Shown here one piece after another: positions 9,106-17,891 of a stretch of DNA of 64,000 bases. The notes beneath the pieces are model-generated. The model did not search any database. It saw only the letters and a program-made list of their open reading frames with translations, and had not been told where the DNA came from. Both the position numbers and the translations under genes were made by a program. The stretch lies in the NCBI GenBank assembly GCA_900548385.1, contig URKJ01000022.1, forward strand, positions 1 through 64,000, written 5' to 3'. This DNA comes from an uncultured bacterium (GTDB lineage: Bacteria > Verrucomicrobiota > Lentisphaeria > Victivallales > UBA1829). Within the stretch, counting starts at the first letter, position 1. Each line of letters starts with the position of its first letter.

Positions 9106-9969
9106 ATGGAGAACAAAAATGCGGTTTTTCTGATCCGCTGCATGGACCGCAAGGGACTGGTTGCCGGAATCACCAATTTTTTCTATGAGAACGGACTCAA
9201 CATCATCAACTGTCAGCAGTATACGGATGTGATGAGCGGACAGTATTTCATGCGTTTGAAACTGGATCTTTCGGATCTTTCCCTTTCCAAGAGTGAGTTG
9301 GAACAGCGCTTGACGGAGTTCGGCAAACCGATGGCGCTGGAATGGTCGGTGCGCTATTCCGATTATGTCCCGCGGGTGGCGATTCTGGTTTCAAAAGCGT
9401 CGCACTGTCTGTACGATCTGCTGGTGAAACAGCGCGAGGGGACGCTGAAATGCGAGATTCCGCTGATTGTTTCAAATCACCCGGATCTGGAGTATGTGGC
9501 GCAGCAGTTCCGGATTCCGTTTTTCTGTGTGCCGGTCCGCCGGGAGAACAAGGCGGAGACCGAGCCGAAGATCATTGAACTTCTGGATACGCATCATATC
9601 GACCTGGCGGTGCTTGCCCGTTACATGCAGGTGGTGTCGCCGGAGTTCATCAGCCTTTATCAAAACCGCATGATCAATATTCACCATGCGTTTCTGCCTG
9701 CGTTTCAGGGGGCGAATCCGTATATGCGCGCTTTTCTGCGCGGCGTGAAAATGATCGGGGCGACCGCGCATTATGTGACGGAGGATCTTGACGAGGGGCC
9801 GATCATCGAACAGGATGTCGTCCGGGTGACGCATGAATACGGACCGGACGATCTTTCCCGCATCGGGCGCGATGTGGAAATGATGGTGTTGTCCCGTGCG
9901 GTGAAAGCGCATTTGGAAAGCCGGATCATCGTTCATGAAAACCGGACCGTGGTTTTTACGGGCAACTGA
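9106..9969 (+). CDS. purU: Formyltetrahydrofolate deformylase
   Basis: Hydrolyses 10-formyltetrahydrofolate to formate and tetrahydrofolate, balancing one-carbon pools and supplying formate. The 287-residue protein has an N-terminal ACT domain ('LIRCMDRKGLVAGITNFFYE', residues 8-27) and a C-terminal formyltransferase-like domain with the PurU signature 'NIHHAFLPAFQGANPY' and 'GATAHYVTEDLDEGPIIEQD', including the Asn-His-Asp catalytic set. Length is normal. It starts 11 bases after lepB with a good AAGGAG site, so it shares that operon. A decayed sbcC fragment begins directly after its stop codon. Confidence 0.95.
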   Translation: MENKNAVFLIRCMDRKGLVAGITNFFYENGLNIINCQQYTDVMSGQYFMRLKLDLSDLSLSKSELEQRLTEFGKPMALEWSVRYSDYVPRVAILVSKASHCLYDLLVKQREGTLKCEIPLIVSNHPDLEYVAQQFRIPFFCVPVRRENKAETEPKIIELLDTHHIDLAVLARYMQVVSPEFISLYQNRMINIHHAFLPAFQGANPYMRAFLRGVKMIGATAHYVTEDLDEGPIIEQDVVRVTHEYGPDDLSRIGRDVEMMVLSRAVKAHLESRIIVHENRTVVFTGN

Positions 9970-10072
9970 CCGGAGGATCAATTCCCGGAAAATCCGGTTT
10001 CCCTCTCTGTAATAGAGCTCTGTCCGCGGTTGTTTTCCGTCGCAGGACAGTCGGACCGGTGAATTCGACGCG
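9970..10072 (-). pseudogene. Decayed copy of the sbcC 3' end
   Basis: About 103 bases here match 14605-14707, which is the right half of the sbcC terminator plus the last ~30 codons of sbcC. Hand alignment gives roughly three matches in four, with 14 of 14 at the left end (CCGGAGGATCAATT) and 23 of 25 in a core containing GTCCGCGGTTGTTTTCC. The orientation is the same in both copies. I infer a duplication of the sbcC end that has decayed here. Together the two copies flank cassette B. Confidence 0.65.
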
Positions 10073-10085
10073 CGCGGAAGATTTT

Positions 10086-10113
10086 CCCGTTCCGGATTCC
10101 GCGCCGGAACGGG
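10086..10113. repeat. Strong hairpin downstream of purU
   Basis: CCCGTTCCGG (10086-10095) and CCGGAACGGG (10104-10113) form a perfect 10-base stem with an 8-base loop. No T-run follows on either strand, so it may be an RNA-stabilising or REP-like element rather than an intrinsic terminator. Confidence 0.5.
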
Positions 10114-10118
10114 CTGTC

Positions 10119-10333
10119 TCAGCCGGAAAAGTCGTACAGCCTTCTTCCGCTCCGCTGCCGGTCTTCTTAAAACACCTTGTTTTCTATCATCATTTTCCGG
10201 CGGAGCTGTTCTGGTATTACATGCTGAGAATAACAAAAAACCTGTTTTCTATCATCATTTTTCCGGCGGAGCGGCTTTAGTATTATATGCTGAGAACATC
10301 TGAAAAAAAAGATGCTTTTCAGCCGGAAAAGTC
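10119..10333 (+). repeat. Repeated words and 65-bp tandem repeat before cassette B
   Basis: Two ~57-base units, about 10176-10234 and 10241-10298, share GTTTTCTATCATCATTTT, CCGGCGGAGC and ATGCTGAGAA, with a 65-base period. The word TCAGCCGGAAAAGTC occurs at 10119-10133 and again at 10319-10333, exactly 200 bases apart. A related word CCGGAAAAGTCAAACC lies closer to the start codon at 10436. The block is non-coding and could be a multi-site regulatory leader for cassette B or a decayed insertion. Nothing else was recognised in the 466-base gap 9970-10435 apart from the promoter. Confidence 0.55.
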
Positions 10334-10345
10334 TGTTTTCCCATC

Positions 10346-10374
10346 TTGCAAAATGAGAAGACTTATTGTATAAT
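10346..10374 (+). promoter_or_regulatory. Sigma70-type promoter of cassette B
   Basis: TTGCAA at 10346-10351, a 17-base spacer and a perfect TATAAT at 10369-10374, about 60 bases before the pseudopilin start. It lies just right of the second TCAGCCGGAAAAGTC copy. Confidence 0.7.
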
Positions 10375-10435
10375 TAATATAAAGCCGGAAAGGTAGTATC
10401 CGGAAAAGTCAAACCAGAACAGGAAAGGAAGCAAT

Positions 10436-11143
10436 ATGAAGTTGAAAGCAAAACGTAAAAAAATAAATGGCATACCGTTCACTCTCATAGAATTGCTGGT
10501 AACGATTGCAATTATTGCAATTCTTGCCGGTATTCTGCTTCCCTCCTTGAATTCGGCGCGCCGGAAGGCGGTTTCCATTTCCTGTATCGCCAATCTGAAA
10601 CAGGTCGCGGGGGCGGCAGTTCTGTATGCGGATGATTCCGGCGGGTATGTGCCGACGCATCAGCGGCAGAACGGTACGACTGCGACATGGCCGGAAATCT
10701 ATGTGGCGCGGAAATTCCTGACGGAGAAAGTCGTGCGCTGTCCTGAAACGAAGGGGACTTCCTATAAATGGCATACATATGGAGCATGGCGTCCGAACCA
10801 GGGTGCGAACTGGTATCAGAAGATATACAAACGCTTGGGGGATGTGAAGTTCGCCGTGTGGAACGATACTGTGGAAGGGGAGTCCCTGCATTTCCTGACC
10901 GGGAGGATGAAACGCCCGTCGGAAACATTTTATGCGGCGGACGCTCTTTCTCCGACCTCTTTCAGCCCGACATGCTTCTACTCCGGCGCTCCGCAGGTGA
11001 CGACGGGAATCGTCAGTCTGAACCACGGGACGACGGGGGGAATGCATTTCTTTGACGGGCATGTGGAGAGTGTTTCCCGCGCCCGCCTTCAGGCGCTCGG
11101 ATTTCCCGAGGCGATTATCGAAAAGAAACTTGTCACATTTTAA
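10436..11143 (+). CDS. Pseudopilin-like protein with H-X9-DG motif (cassette B)
   Basis: A 235-residue protein. Basic leader, then 'FTLIELLVTIAIIAILAGIL', the prepilin peptidase/methylation motif with a hydrophobic helix. C-terminal 'HGTTGGMHFFDG' fits H-X9-DG exactly. The ATG follows AGGAAAGGA. It is 18 bases ahead of a giant secreted glycosidase, so gene order is pilin then enzyme, opposite to cassette A. No regulator gene is attached to this cassette. Likely membrane-anchored and processed by a prepilin peptidase that is not in this window. Function unknown. Confidence 0.85.
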   Translation: MKLKAKRKKINGIPFTLIELLVTIAIIAILAGILLPSLNSARRKAVSISCIANLKQVAGAAVLYADDSGGYVPTHQRQNGTTATWPEIYVARKFLTEKVVRCPETKGTSYKWHTYGAWRPNQGANWYQKIYKRLGDVKFAVWNDTVEGESLHFLTGRMKRPSETFYAADALSPTSFSPTCFYSGAPQVTTGIVSLNHGTTGGMHFFDGHVESVSRARLQALGFPEAIIEKKLVTF

Positions 11144-11161
11144 TGGAGCGGGAGGAATGGA

Positions 11162-14100
11162 ATGAAACGGACGGTTGTTTTTTTGGGAATTGCCTGCATG
11201 TGCGGTGCCGCTTTCGCCGGCGGTGAAATCAGGATGGATGCGTTTGGCGGCTGGAGCTGGGGCGACATTTCCTGCAGATGGGTCATGGCCTCACCCGGAT
11301 GGATGCGGACTGTTTCCGCCGGAGCAGAGACTTTTTCCGCCACCTCCGTCGCGGAAGGGCACGTTTCCGGGACGATTCGCGCCGCCGGGAAAGAGATTCG
11401 CCTGACCGGCGAACTGAGCGCCGGGGAAAACGGTGTTCAGCGGTGGGTTGGGAAACTTGCCGCAGAGGATTTTCCCGTGATGGAGCATGTCAGCTGCGAG
11501 GTCCGCATCCCGGCGGGAAAAGCCGGGCGCGTTTTTTTGAACGGGAAGAGCGTGGAGCTGCCGCGTGAATTCAGCCGGACGGCTCTCGACTGGTGTTCCG
11601 GAAATCCCTGTACCGTCGGGATTGAGACGGGGGAAGGGACGTTGTGGATCAAGGGGGCGCTTTTTGCCTCGCTTCAGGACCAGCGCCGCTGGGGCGATAA
11701 TTTCATTTTCCGGATCAGCGGTCTGCGGTCCCCTCCGGGAAAATACGCACGGGAGTATGCCGCGGAGATGGAGCTTTCGGTGACGCCGGTGCGCTGCGGG
11801 ACGATTGATCTTTCTTCGTCCGCGACAACCGGTTTCCGGGATGAAGTTGCGAACGACGGCGCCGGCGGCTGGACCGATCAGGGGGTGAACAATGATCTGC
11901 GGATGATGACTCCCGGCGAAAAGAGGTTTTCCGGCATCCGCTTCCGGATTCTTGATCCGGCGGAAAACGGCGGGAAAAGTTGCATCGTCCTTTCCGGGGC
12001 GTCCGGGAAGTTTCCGCGGGAGAGCCGGATTCCCGTGAAGTCCGGGCGCGGCTATTCTCATCTGTATCTGCTTCATGCCGCCGCGTGGGTTCCCCGCGGC
12101 GGACAGCCGATTGGAAATGTCAAGGTCGTTTACGGGAACGGCGAAACCGGGACTTTTCCCGTTCTGGCGGGAAGGGACTGCGGCAACTGGTGGGTGGGCG
12201 GCGGCTTTGAAAACGCCGCCGTCGCATGGGAGGCGGACGGACTGGAGTCGCGGGTCGGGCTTTACGCTTCTGCGTTTCCTCTGACCGGAAATGTGAAAGA
12301 GGTCGTGTTGACGGCGGAAAAGGGGCCCGTCTGGATGATCTGCGCTCTTTCGCTTGCCGACCGCCGGGTTCCGTTTGCCGTTCCATCGAAACAGAAGTTG
12401 ACCGTTCAGGCAGGGAAGGAGTGGATCCCCGTGGAGTTTTCCCGGCGGACTCTGCCCGGTTCCCCGCTTGATTTTTCCGGTGCGCTGAATGCCCCCGCAG
12501 GGAAATACGGCAGGATTGTTGCCGGTGCGGACGGCCATTTCTCATTTGAAAACGCGCCGGGGAAACGGATCCGCTTTCTCGGCGTGAACCTCTGTATGGG
12601 AGCGTGTTTTCCGGAAAAGGAGGATGCGGAGCGAATGGTGCGGGAGATCGCCGCAGTCGGATACAACGCGGTCCGTTTTCACCATTTCGAGAATCTGCTG
12701 CTGGACCGTACCTCCGCCGGCGCGTTGCGGTTCAATGCGGAAATGCTGGACCGCTTCCAGTATTTCATGAGTCTGTTGAAGACGCGGGGAATTTACTACA
12801 CGCTGGATCTCTACTGCAGCCGGAAGATACGCCCGGAGGACGGCGTGCGCAACTGGAAGAGCGGTTATGGCCCCGCGCAGTTCAAACTGCTCGTTCCATT
12901 CGAGGAATCCGCGATGAGATGCTGGGAGGCGTATGCGGAAAAGCTGCTGACGCTGAAGAATCCCCACTCGGGCATGTCCCTTGCGGATGATCCGGCGCTT
13001 TCCATCGTGAACCTGCATAACGAGAACGGGCTTCCGCTTCTGTTCCATTCGGAAAATCATCCGGAATTGATCGCGCTTTGTCTTGAGCGTTATTACAGCT
13101 GGTTGCGGGAGCGGGGACTCGACACTCCCGCAAACCGGAAGCTGCGCGATTCGCTTTTTCTCGACTTTCTGAACTCCGTCCAGCGGAAAGCGATCCGGCG
13201 TCAAACCGCGTTTCTGCGGAAGACAATCGGCACGCGGGTTCTGATTACGGATTTGAACAATCAGACGGGGTATTCCCTGAATTCCCTCCGGCGGGAGTTT
13301 GATGCGGTTGACAACCATACCTACTGGGCGCATCCGACATTTCCCGCGGCGAAATGGAGCACTCCCACGAAATACTCGCAGGCGTCTCCGCTCGCTCTCG
13401 GCGGAGCCCATTCCCGGGAGGTTATGGCGACGCGGATTTTCGGGAAACCGTTTCTTCTGACCGAAGTGAACCATTGCACGCCGAACCGCTTCACTCCGGA
13501 GTACGCACCGCTGTTCGGCGCTTATGCCGCCCTTCAGGACTGGGACGGTATTTACCGGTTCGCCTGGTCGCACGGCGGACGGAAGTATATGGAGCGGAAA
13601 GCTCTGGGCGGGTTCGATGCGGTGAACAATCCGTTGGATCAGCTTTCCGACCGTCTTGTCCATGCGCTTTTCGTGCGCGGCGATGTCGCTTCCGCTCCGG
13701 GGGCGGCCGGACTGCTGTTCCGGGAGGAGCAGGTGAAATCGCTCAAAGGGTTCGCCGGGGAGGAGACGCGCAGTTTCACCTGGCTCGGACTCTATACGAA
13801 AATCGGTGTCTTCTGCGGGAAGACGGATTCCGCCGCGTCCGTGGGGCTCGATCCGTTTTCGAACTGGGCGGCGACGCTGCCGGGGCCGTTGAAACAGGCT
13901 TATGAACGGGCTCTGGAGCGCAAGCCGGTGCGGAGCGAGAGCGGGGAGATCCTGATTGCACCGTCGGAAAAACGTTTTTCCGTTGTCACTCCGAGGACGG
14001 AAGCGGTAAGCTGTTCCGGGGCGGCGGAGGGGGATGTGCTCTGCGTCCGGAATGCCGCCTGTCCCCAGAGTTTCGCTCTGATTTCGCTGGACGGGAAGGC

Positions 14101-14401
14101 TTTACGGGAGAGCCGCAGTCTGCTGCTCCTGCATCTGACGGAGACGGCGAACAGCGGGATGGTCTTTGAAAACGCGTCCGGAACACTTCTACTGGACTGG
14201 GGCGGGGCGCCGGTTCTGCTGAGGAAAGCATCTGCGGACATCGTTCTGCGTCTTACCCGTGACTGGAAGATCGAAACGCTGGATCTTTCCGGCAGGGCGA
14301 CGGGAACGGTTCCGGTCGTGCATGACAGTGAGGGACTGAAGTTCCGCGCCGACACCGGAATGAGAAAAGGCGGTGTTATGGCGTACCATCTGACGCGGTG
14401 A
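11162..14401 (+). CDS. Secreted clan-A-like glycoside hydrolase (cassette B)
   Basis: A 1079-residue exported protein with signal peptide (about 1-20, ending AAFAGG). It shares the plan of the enzymes at 1939 and 46687. The N-terminal ~380 residues include 'GAGGWTDQGVNNDLR' at about residues 233-247 and a 'GIRFRILDPAENGGKSC' block. From about residue 420 it shows clan A glycosidase features: 'VGYNAVRFHHFENLL', acid/base in 'NLHNENGLP' (Asn620-Glu621), and a nucleophile-like 'LLTEVNH' (Glu768). Substrate unknown; a plant or host polysaccharide is a guess from family habit. GGGAGGAA precedes the ATG. Probably co-transcribed with the pseudopilin before it. Confidence 0.75.
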   Translation: MKRTVVFLGIACMCGAAFAGGEIRMDAFGGWSWGDISCRWVMASPGWMRTVSAGAETFSATSVAEGHVSGTIRAAGKEIRLTGELSAGENGVQRWVGKLAAEDFPVMEHVSCEVRIPAGKAGRVFLNGKSVELPREFSRTALDWCSGNPCTVGIETGEGTLWIKGALFASLQDQRRWGDNFIFRISGLRSPPGKYAREYAAEMELSVTPVRCGTIDLSSSATTGFRDEVANDGAGGWTDQGVNNDLRMMTPGEKRFSGIRFRILDPAENGGKSCIVLSGASGKFPRESRIPVKSGRGYSHLYLLHAAAWVPRGGQPIGNVKVVYGNGETGTFPVLAGRDCGNWWVGGGFENAAVAWEADGLESRVGLYASAFPLTGNVKEVVLTAEKGPVWMICALSLADRRVPFAVPSKQKLTVQAGKEWIPVEFSRRTLPGSPLDFSGALNAPAGKYGRIVAGADGHFSFENAPGKRIRFLGVNLCMGACFPEKEDAERMVREIAAVGYNAVRFHHFENLLLDRTSAGALRFNAEMLDRFQYFMSLLKTRGIYYTLDLYCSRKIRPEDGVRNWKSGYGPAQFKLLVPFEESAMRCWEAYAEKLLTLKNPHSGMSLADDPALSIVNLHNENGLPLLFHSENHPELIALCLERYYSWLRERGLDTPANRKLRDSLFLDFLNSVQRKAIRRQTAFLRKTIGTRVLITDLNNQTGYSLNSLRREFDAVDNHTYWAHPTFPAAKWSTPTKYSQASPLALGGAHSREVMATRIFGKPFLLTEVNHCTPNRFTPEYAPLFGAYAALQDWDGIYRFAWSHGGRKYMERKALGGFDAVNNPLDQLSDRLVHALFVRGDVASAPGAAGLLFREEQVKSLKGFAGEETRSFTWLGLYTKIGVFCGKTDSAASVGLDPFSNWAATLPGPLKQAYERALERKPVRSESGEILIAPSEKRFSVVTPRTEAVSCSGAAEGDVLCVRNAACPQSFALISLDGKALRESRSLLLLHLTETANSGMVFENASGTLLLDWGGAPVLLRKASADIVLRLTRDWKIETLDLSGRATGTVPVVHDSEGLKFRADTGMRKGGVMAYHLTR

Positions 14402-14612
14402 GACAGCGGACCTTTTATCATGGCGACGATCGGGTCGACCCATCGGACCGGGGAACCGGATCAACGCGGAAACGCTTGCAGTCTCTCCGATTCCGACATG
14501 GGTAACAGCCCGTACAGAAAAAGAGCTGAGCTCGCTTTTCTCCTCCATGACTGTTTCGGAACAGCCGTAAAAAATGATTTCCTCCGGACGCTCACCAGAC
14601 GCTTCCGGAGGA
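14402..14612. other. Gap between cassette B and sbcC
   Basis: These 211 bases carry no convincing gene. The right end holds the sbcC terminator hairpin. The rest may be leftover insertion-boundary sequence, which I cannot identify. Confidence 0.4.
14569..14612 (-). terminator. Intrinsic terminator of sbcC
   Basis: On the minus strand TCCTCCGGA (14612-14604) pairs with TCCGGAGGA (14588-14580) in a 9-base stem, directly after the sbcC stop codon. A run of six T follows five bases later (14574-14569). Confidence 0.65.
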
Positions 14613-17600
14613 TCAATTTCCGAGAAATCTGGTACCGGGTCCCGTAATCGAGCTCCGTCCGCGGTTGTTTTCCAGGTGCAGGACAACCGGGACGGCGGAG
14701 TCAATGCCGTGGGCGTGCGAGATGATACCGATGAGTTTGCCGTTTTGACGAAGCCCTGCAAGCTGTTCCAGTGCGTGCTGAAGAGTTTCCTCGTCCAGAG
14801 TCCCGAACCCTTCGTCGAGAAACAAGGTGTCGATGCGGACTTTGTCACGGGTCATCCGGGAGAGTCCGAGAGCCAGAGCGAGGCTGACAAGGAACGTTTC
14901 TCCGCCGGAAAGATTTCTCGTCGAACGGAGCTCGTCGCCGCGGTACCGGTCGAGAATATTGAATTCCAGATCGCTTTCCGGATCGGCGGTGAGGATGAAA
15001 TGGTCGGTGAATTTGACAAGCTGGTCATTGGCAAGTCCGATCAGCGTTTCAAAGGTCAGGCTTTGGACGAACAGACGGAATTTTTTCCCCTCGGCGGAGC
15101 CGATCAGTTCATCAAGCAGAGCCCATTTCTGCCGGAGAATGCGTTTGGCTTCGATCTGTTTCGCCAGAGCGGCGGAACGTTCCAGATTTCCGGCGTGCTG
15201 TTCCAGCAGAAGCGAATGCTCGCCGATTTCCGCCAGATACTTTTGCCGCTGCTCGTCCAGTTTCAGCAGTTCCGTTTCCATTGCGGGAAGACCCACTGGA
15301 AGCCCGACGCCGTGCCCGGCGAGGAAACGCCGCGTCTGTTCCATGCGGTTTTCCGATTCCTGAAAACTTGTTTGCAGCGATTCCGATTTCAGAAGCAGAG
15401 TCTGCCGGGACTCCTCCGCCGTATGCAACGAGAGTTCCGCCTGTTTGAACGCAGCGGCAAGTTTTTTCTCTTCTTCGGCGGGATCTTTTTCTCCGAAAAA
15501 CTGCTTCCGCTGAAGCTCCAGAGCGTTCAGTTCCAGTTTCTGCGCTTCGGCATTTTTCCGGCACTCTTCCAGCCCGGCGGCAAAATTGGCTTTCCGTTCC
15601 GCACCCGTCCGGAGTTCAAGAATGAGTTGTTCCAAATCGGCGGCGGCGTGTTTTTCCTCCGCCGAGAGCCGTTCAAAGTCGGAATACCGCTGCCGGAGAG
15701 CGGCGAGCAGCATACGCGGCGGCTGATCGGGACAGGATGGAATGTCTTTCAGCAGTTCCGTCATGGACGCGCGGAGGTTTTGCCGCCGGTTTGTTTTTTC
15801 CGTCATTGTCTGCCCGCCGAGCTCGCAGCGGGAATTAAGAGTGTTCAGCAGGCGGATATGATTTTCGGCGTTTGACGAGAGTTCCCGGAGACGCGTCTGT
15901 GCGGCTTCCTGCTTACTTCTCGCGTGGTCGCGGTCCTGAACCGCGGTTTCGATCATGGCACCGACGGCGTTGAGACGCGTCAGTTCTTCACTGGCGGTTC
16001 GATGAGCGGAGAGCAGAGCCGCGCGGTCGTCCGGCAGACTGTCTTCCGCTTTTTTCAATGCGGTTTCCAGCAGTTTCTGCTTTTCTTCGCCTGCGGCGAG
16101 CTGTGCTTCATGGCGGATGACGGCACTCTGCAGGTCTGAGAGTTCGGTTTCAATGCGTTTGAGCTTTTCCCGCGCTTCCGGGAGATGATCGGGTTCCGGG
16201 GCGGGAAGATGGTGTGCATACGGATGTTTTTCAGAACCGCAGAGCGGACATGCCTTTCCTTCCTGCAGCGTGTTGCGGAATTCTTCCAGACTTGCGATTT
16301 TCGCCTGATCCAGCCGCTGCTGCTCCAATAACACAATCCGTTGTTCCTGAGCGGTTTTCAGTTCCAGCTTCGCATCCCGGAGAGCTGCTGCGGCAGCGTA
16401 TTCCGTTCGGACCGTATTCTGCAAATCCCGGAGTTCATTTTGTTGAGAACGGAGCGAGGCGGCTTCTTCCATGCGCCGGAGCAGTTCATCCAGTTCGCGG
16501 ACCTGTGTGGAAGTATGCTCCTTTTTTGCAAAAAATTCGGGAACGGTATCGCCGTTGAGAAGCGAATTCAGCAGGTTTTCGTGCTTGCGGAACAGTTCTT
16601 CTGCTTCGGCGTATACTGTTTCCTGTTTGCGCAGAGCGTCCTGTGTTCCGGCAAGAGCGGTTTCCTGAGCGGAACGTTCCTGCCGCAGAGAGAGCAACTG
16701 TCTTTCCGTTTCCGCGATTTCCCGCTCCAGTTCTTCGAGTTGTCCGCAGACCAGTTCGAGAGAGCCGAGAACGGTTCCGAGGGAGGCGTCCGCAGAGCGT
16801 TTCCGCAATTCGCTTCGCAATCCGTTCAGCCGGTTTTCCTGTTGTTGTTTCTTCTGTTCCGCGGTTTGCAGGGCGTGTCCGGTTTCCGCAAGACGCTTTT
16901 TTTGAACTTCGAGTTCCTGATCTGCTTTGTTCCGGTTTTCCCGCCGGACGGCGATCCGGGTGTCCAGTTCGCGGACTTTCAGGAGGATGGGGGCAAGCAT
17001 GATCTGTTCCGCTTCGATCCGCCGTTTTGTTTCCGCGGTCTCTTCGCAAAGTTGAGCGGTCCGGGTCAGTTCGCGTGCGAGTTCGTTCCGTGCGGCGGTG
17101 ATCCGTTCTTGAGCCGCCGTTTCGCTTGTCAGTGTTTTCACCGCACGGATGATTTCGGCACCGGCGTCGTAACGTTTCCGGATGTCCTGAACGGCATCGC
17201 GTTTTTCCTGAATGGCGGTTTGCAGTTCGCGGACACGTTCTTCCGGGAGAAGTTCAATTCCGGAGCAGGATTTTTCGAGAGCTTCCAGTTCCAGCAGCTG
17301 TCCGCGTGCGAGTTCATGGGCTTTCCGGGATATTTCCGCATAAATGCCGGTTCCGGTGATCTGTTCCAGAATCGGGGACCGCTCATCCGGCGACGCGTGC
17401 AGAAAATTGGCGAACTGTCCCTGGGGAAGGATCATCGCCCGTGAGAAATGGGAAAAATCCATTCCGGTCAGTTCCCGGATCCGTTCCCGCGTCTCTTCCA
17501 GTTTGGAGGTGAGAATTCTGCCTTCGCCGGAGCCGTCTTCGAGCTTGGAAAGCAGATGCTGGGCTTTTTGCAGATTGTCTGTCCGCGCCACCCGATGCTG

Positions 17601-17891
17601 GGACCAGCGGCAGAGAAAACGTCCTTTGTCATTGGAAAAGACGACTTCGGCGAAACACTCTTTCGTTCCGCGCGTCATGATTTCGTTGTCACTCTGATTG
17701 ACGCGGTCGAGTCGGGACGTTCGTCCGTAGAGGGCAAGACGGACGGCATCGAAAATTGTGGATTTTCCCGAACCGACGGGGCCCGACAAAGCAAAAATGC
17801 CCGCATCGGCAAATACCGGATCGGTCAGGTCGATTTGCCACTCTCCGGCGAGCGACGCCAGGTTTTTGAAACGGATTTTTTCGATTTTCAT
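14613..17891 (-). CDS. sbcC: Exonuclease subunit SbcC (Rad50-like ATPase)
   Basis: ATPase subunit of the SbcCD nuclease, which cuts hairpins and processes DNA ends. The 1092-residue protein has Walker A 'GPVGSGKSTIFDAV' near the N-terminus, 'ILPQGQFANFLHA', and long coiled coils. A zinc-hook motif 'ACPLCGSEKHP' lies at about residue 550. The C-terminal half-site has the signature 'NLSGGETFLVSLALALGLS' and Walker B 'TLFLDEGFGTLD'. Length is normal. Its start overlaps the stop of the upstream membrane protein by four bases (ATGA). The usual partner sbcD is not in this window. A decayed copy of its 3' end lies at 9970-10072. Confidence 0.93.
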   Translation of the reverse strand: MKIEKIRFKNLASLAGEWQIDLTDPVFADAGIFALSGPVGSGKSTIFDAVRLALYGRTSRLDRVNQSDNEIMTRGTKECFAEVVFSNDKGRFLCRWSQHRVARTDNLQKAQHLLSKLEDGSGEGRILTSKLEETRERIRELTGMDFSHFSRAMILPQGQFANFLHASPDERSPILEQITGTGIYAEISRKAHELARGQLLELEALEKSCSGIELLPEERVRELQTAIQEKRDAVQDIRKRYDAGAEIIRAVKTLTSETAAQERITAARNELARELTRTAQLCEETAETKRRIEAEQIMLAPILLKVRELDTRIAVRRENRNKADQELEVQKKRLAETGHALQTAEQKKQQQENRLNGLRSELRKRSADASLGTVLGSLELVCGQLEELEREIAETERQLLSLRQERSAQETALAGTQDALRKQETVYAEAEELFRKHENLLNSLLNGDTVPEFFAKKEHTSTQVRELDELLRRMEEAASLRSQQNELRDLQNTVRTEYAAAAALRDAKLELKTAQEQRIVLLEQQRLDQAKIASLEEFRNTLQEGKACPLCGSEKHPYAHHLPAPEPDHLPEAREKLKRIETELSDLQSAVIRHEAQLAAGEEKQKLLETALKKAEDSLPDDRAALLSAHRTASEELTRLNAVGAMIETAVQDRDHARSKQEAAQTRLRELSSNAENHIRLLNTLNSRCELGGQTMTEKTNRRQNLRASMTELLKDIPSCPDQPPRMLLAALRQRYSDFERLSAEEKHAAADLEQLILELRTGAERKANFAAGLEECRKNAEAQKLELNALELQRKQFFGEKDPAEEEKKLAAAFKQAELSLHTAEESRQTLLLKSESLQTSFQESENRMEQTRRFLAGHGVGLPVGLPAMETELLKLDEQRQKYLAEIGEHSLLLEQHAGNLERSAALAKQIEAKRILRQKWALLDELIGSAEGKKFRLFVQSLTFETLIGLANDQLVKFTDHFILTADPESDLEFNILDRYRGDELRSTRNLSGGETFLVSLALALGLSRMTRDKVRIDTLFLDEGFGTLDEETLQHALEQLAGLRQNGKLIGIISHAHGIDSAVPVVLHLENNRGRSSITGPGTRFLGN

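Noticed and set aside
10176..10298. Possible CRISPR array
   Set aside because: Only two diverged ~57-base units without spacers of uniform length and no cas genes in the window.
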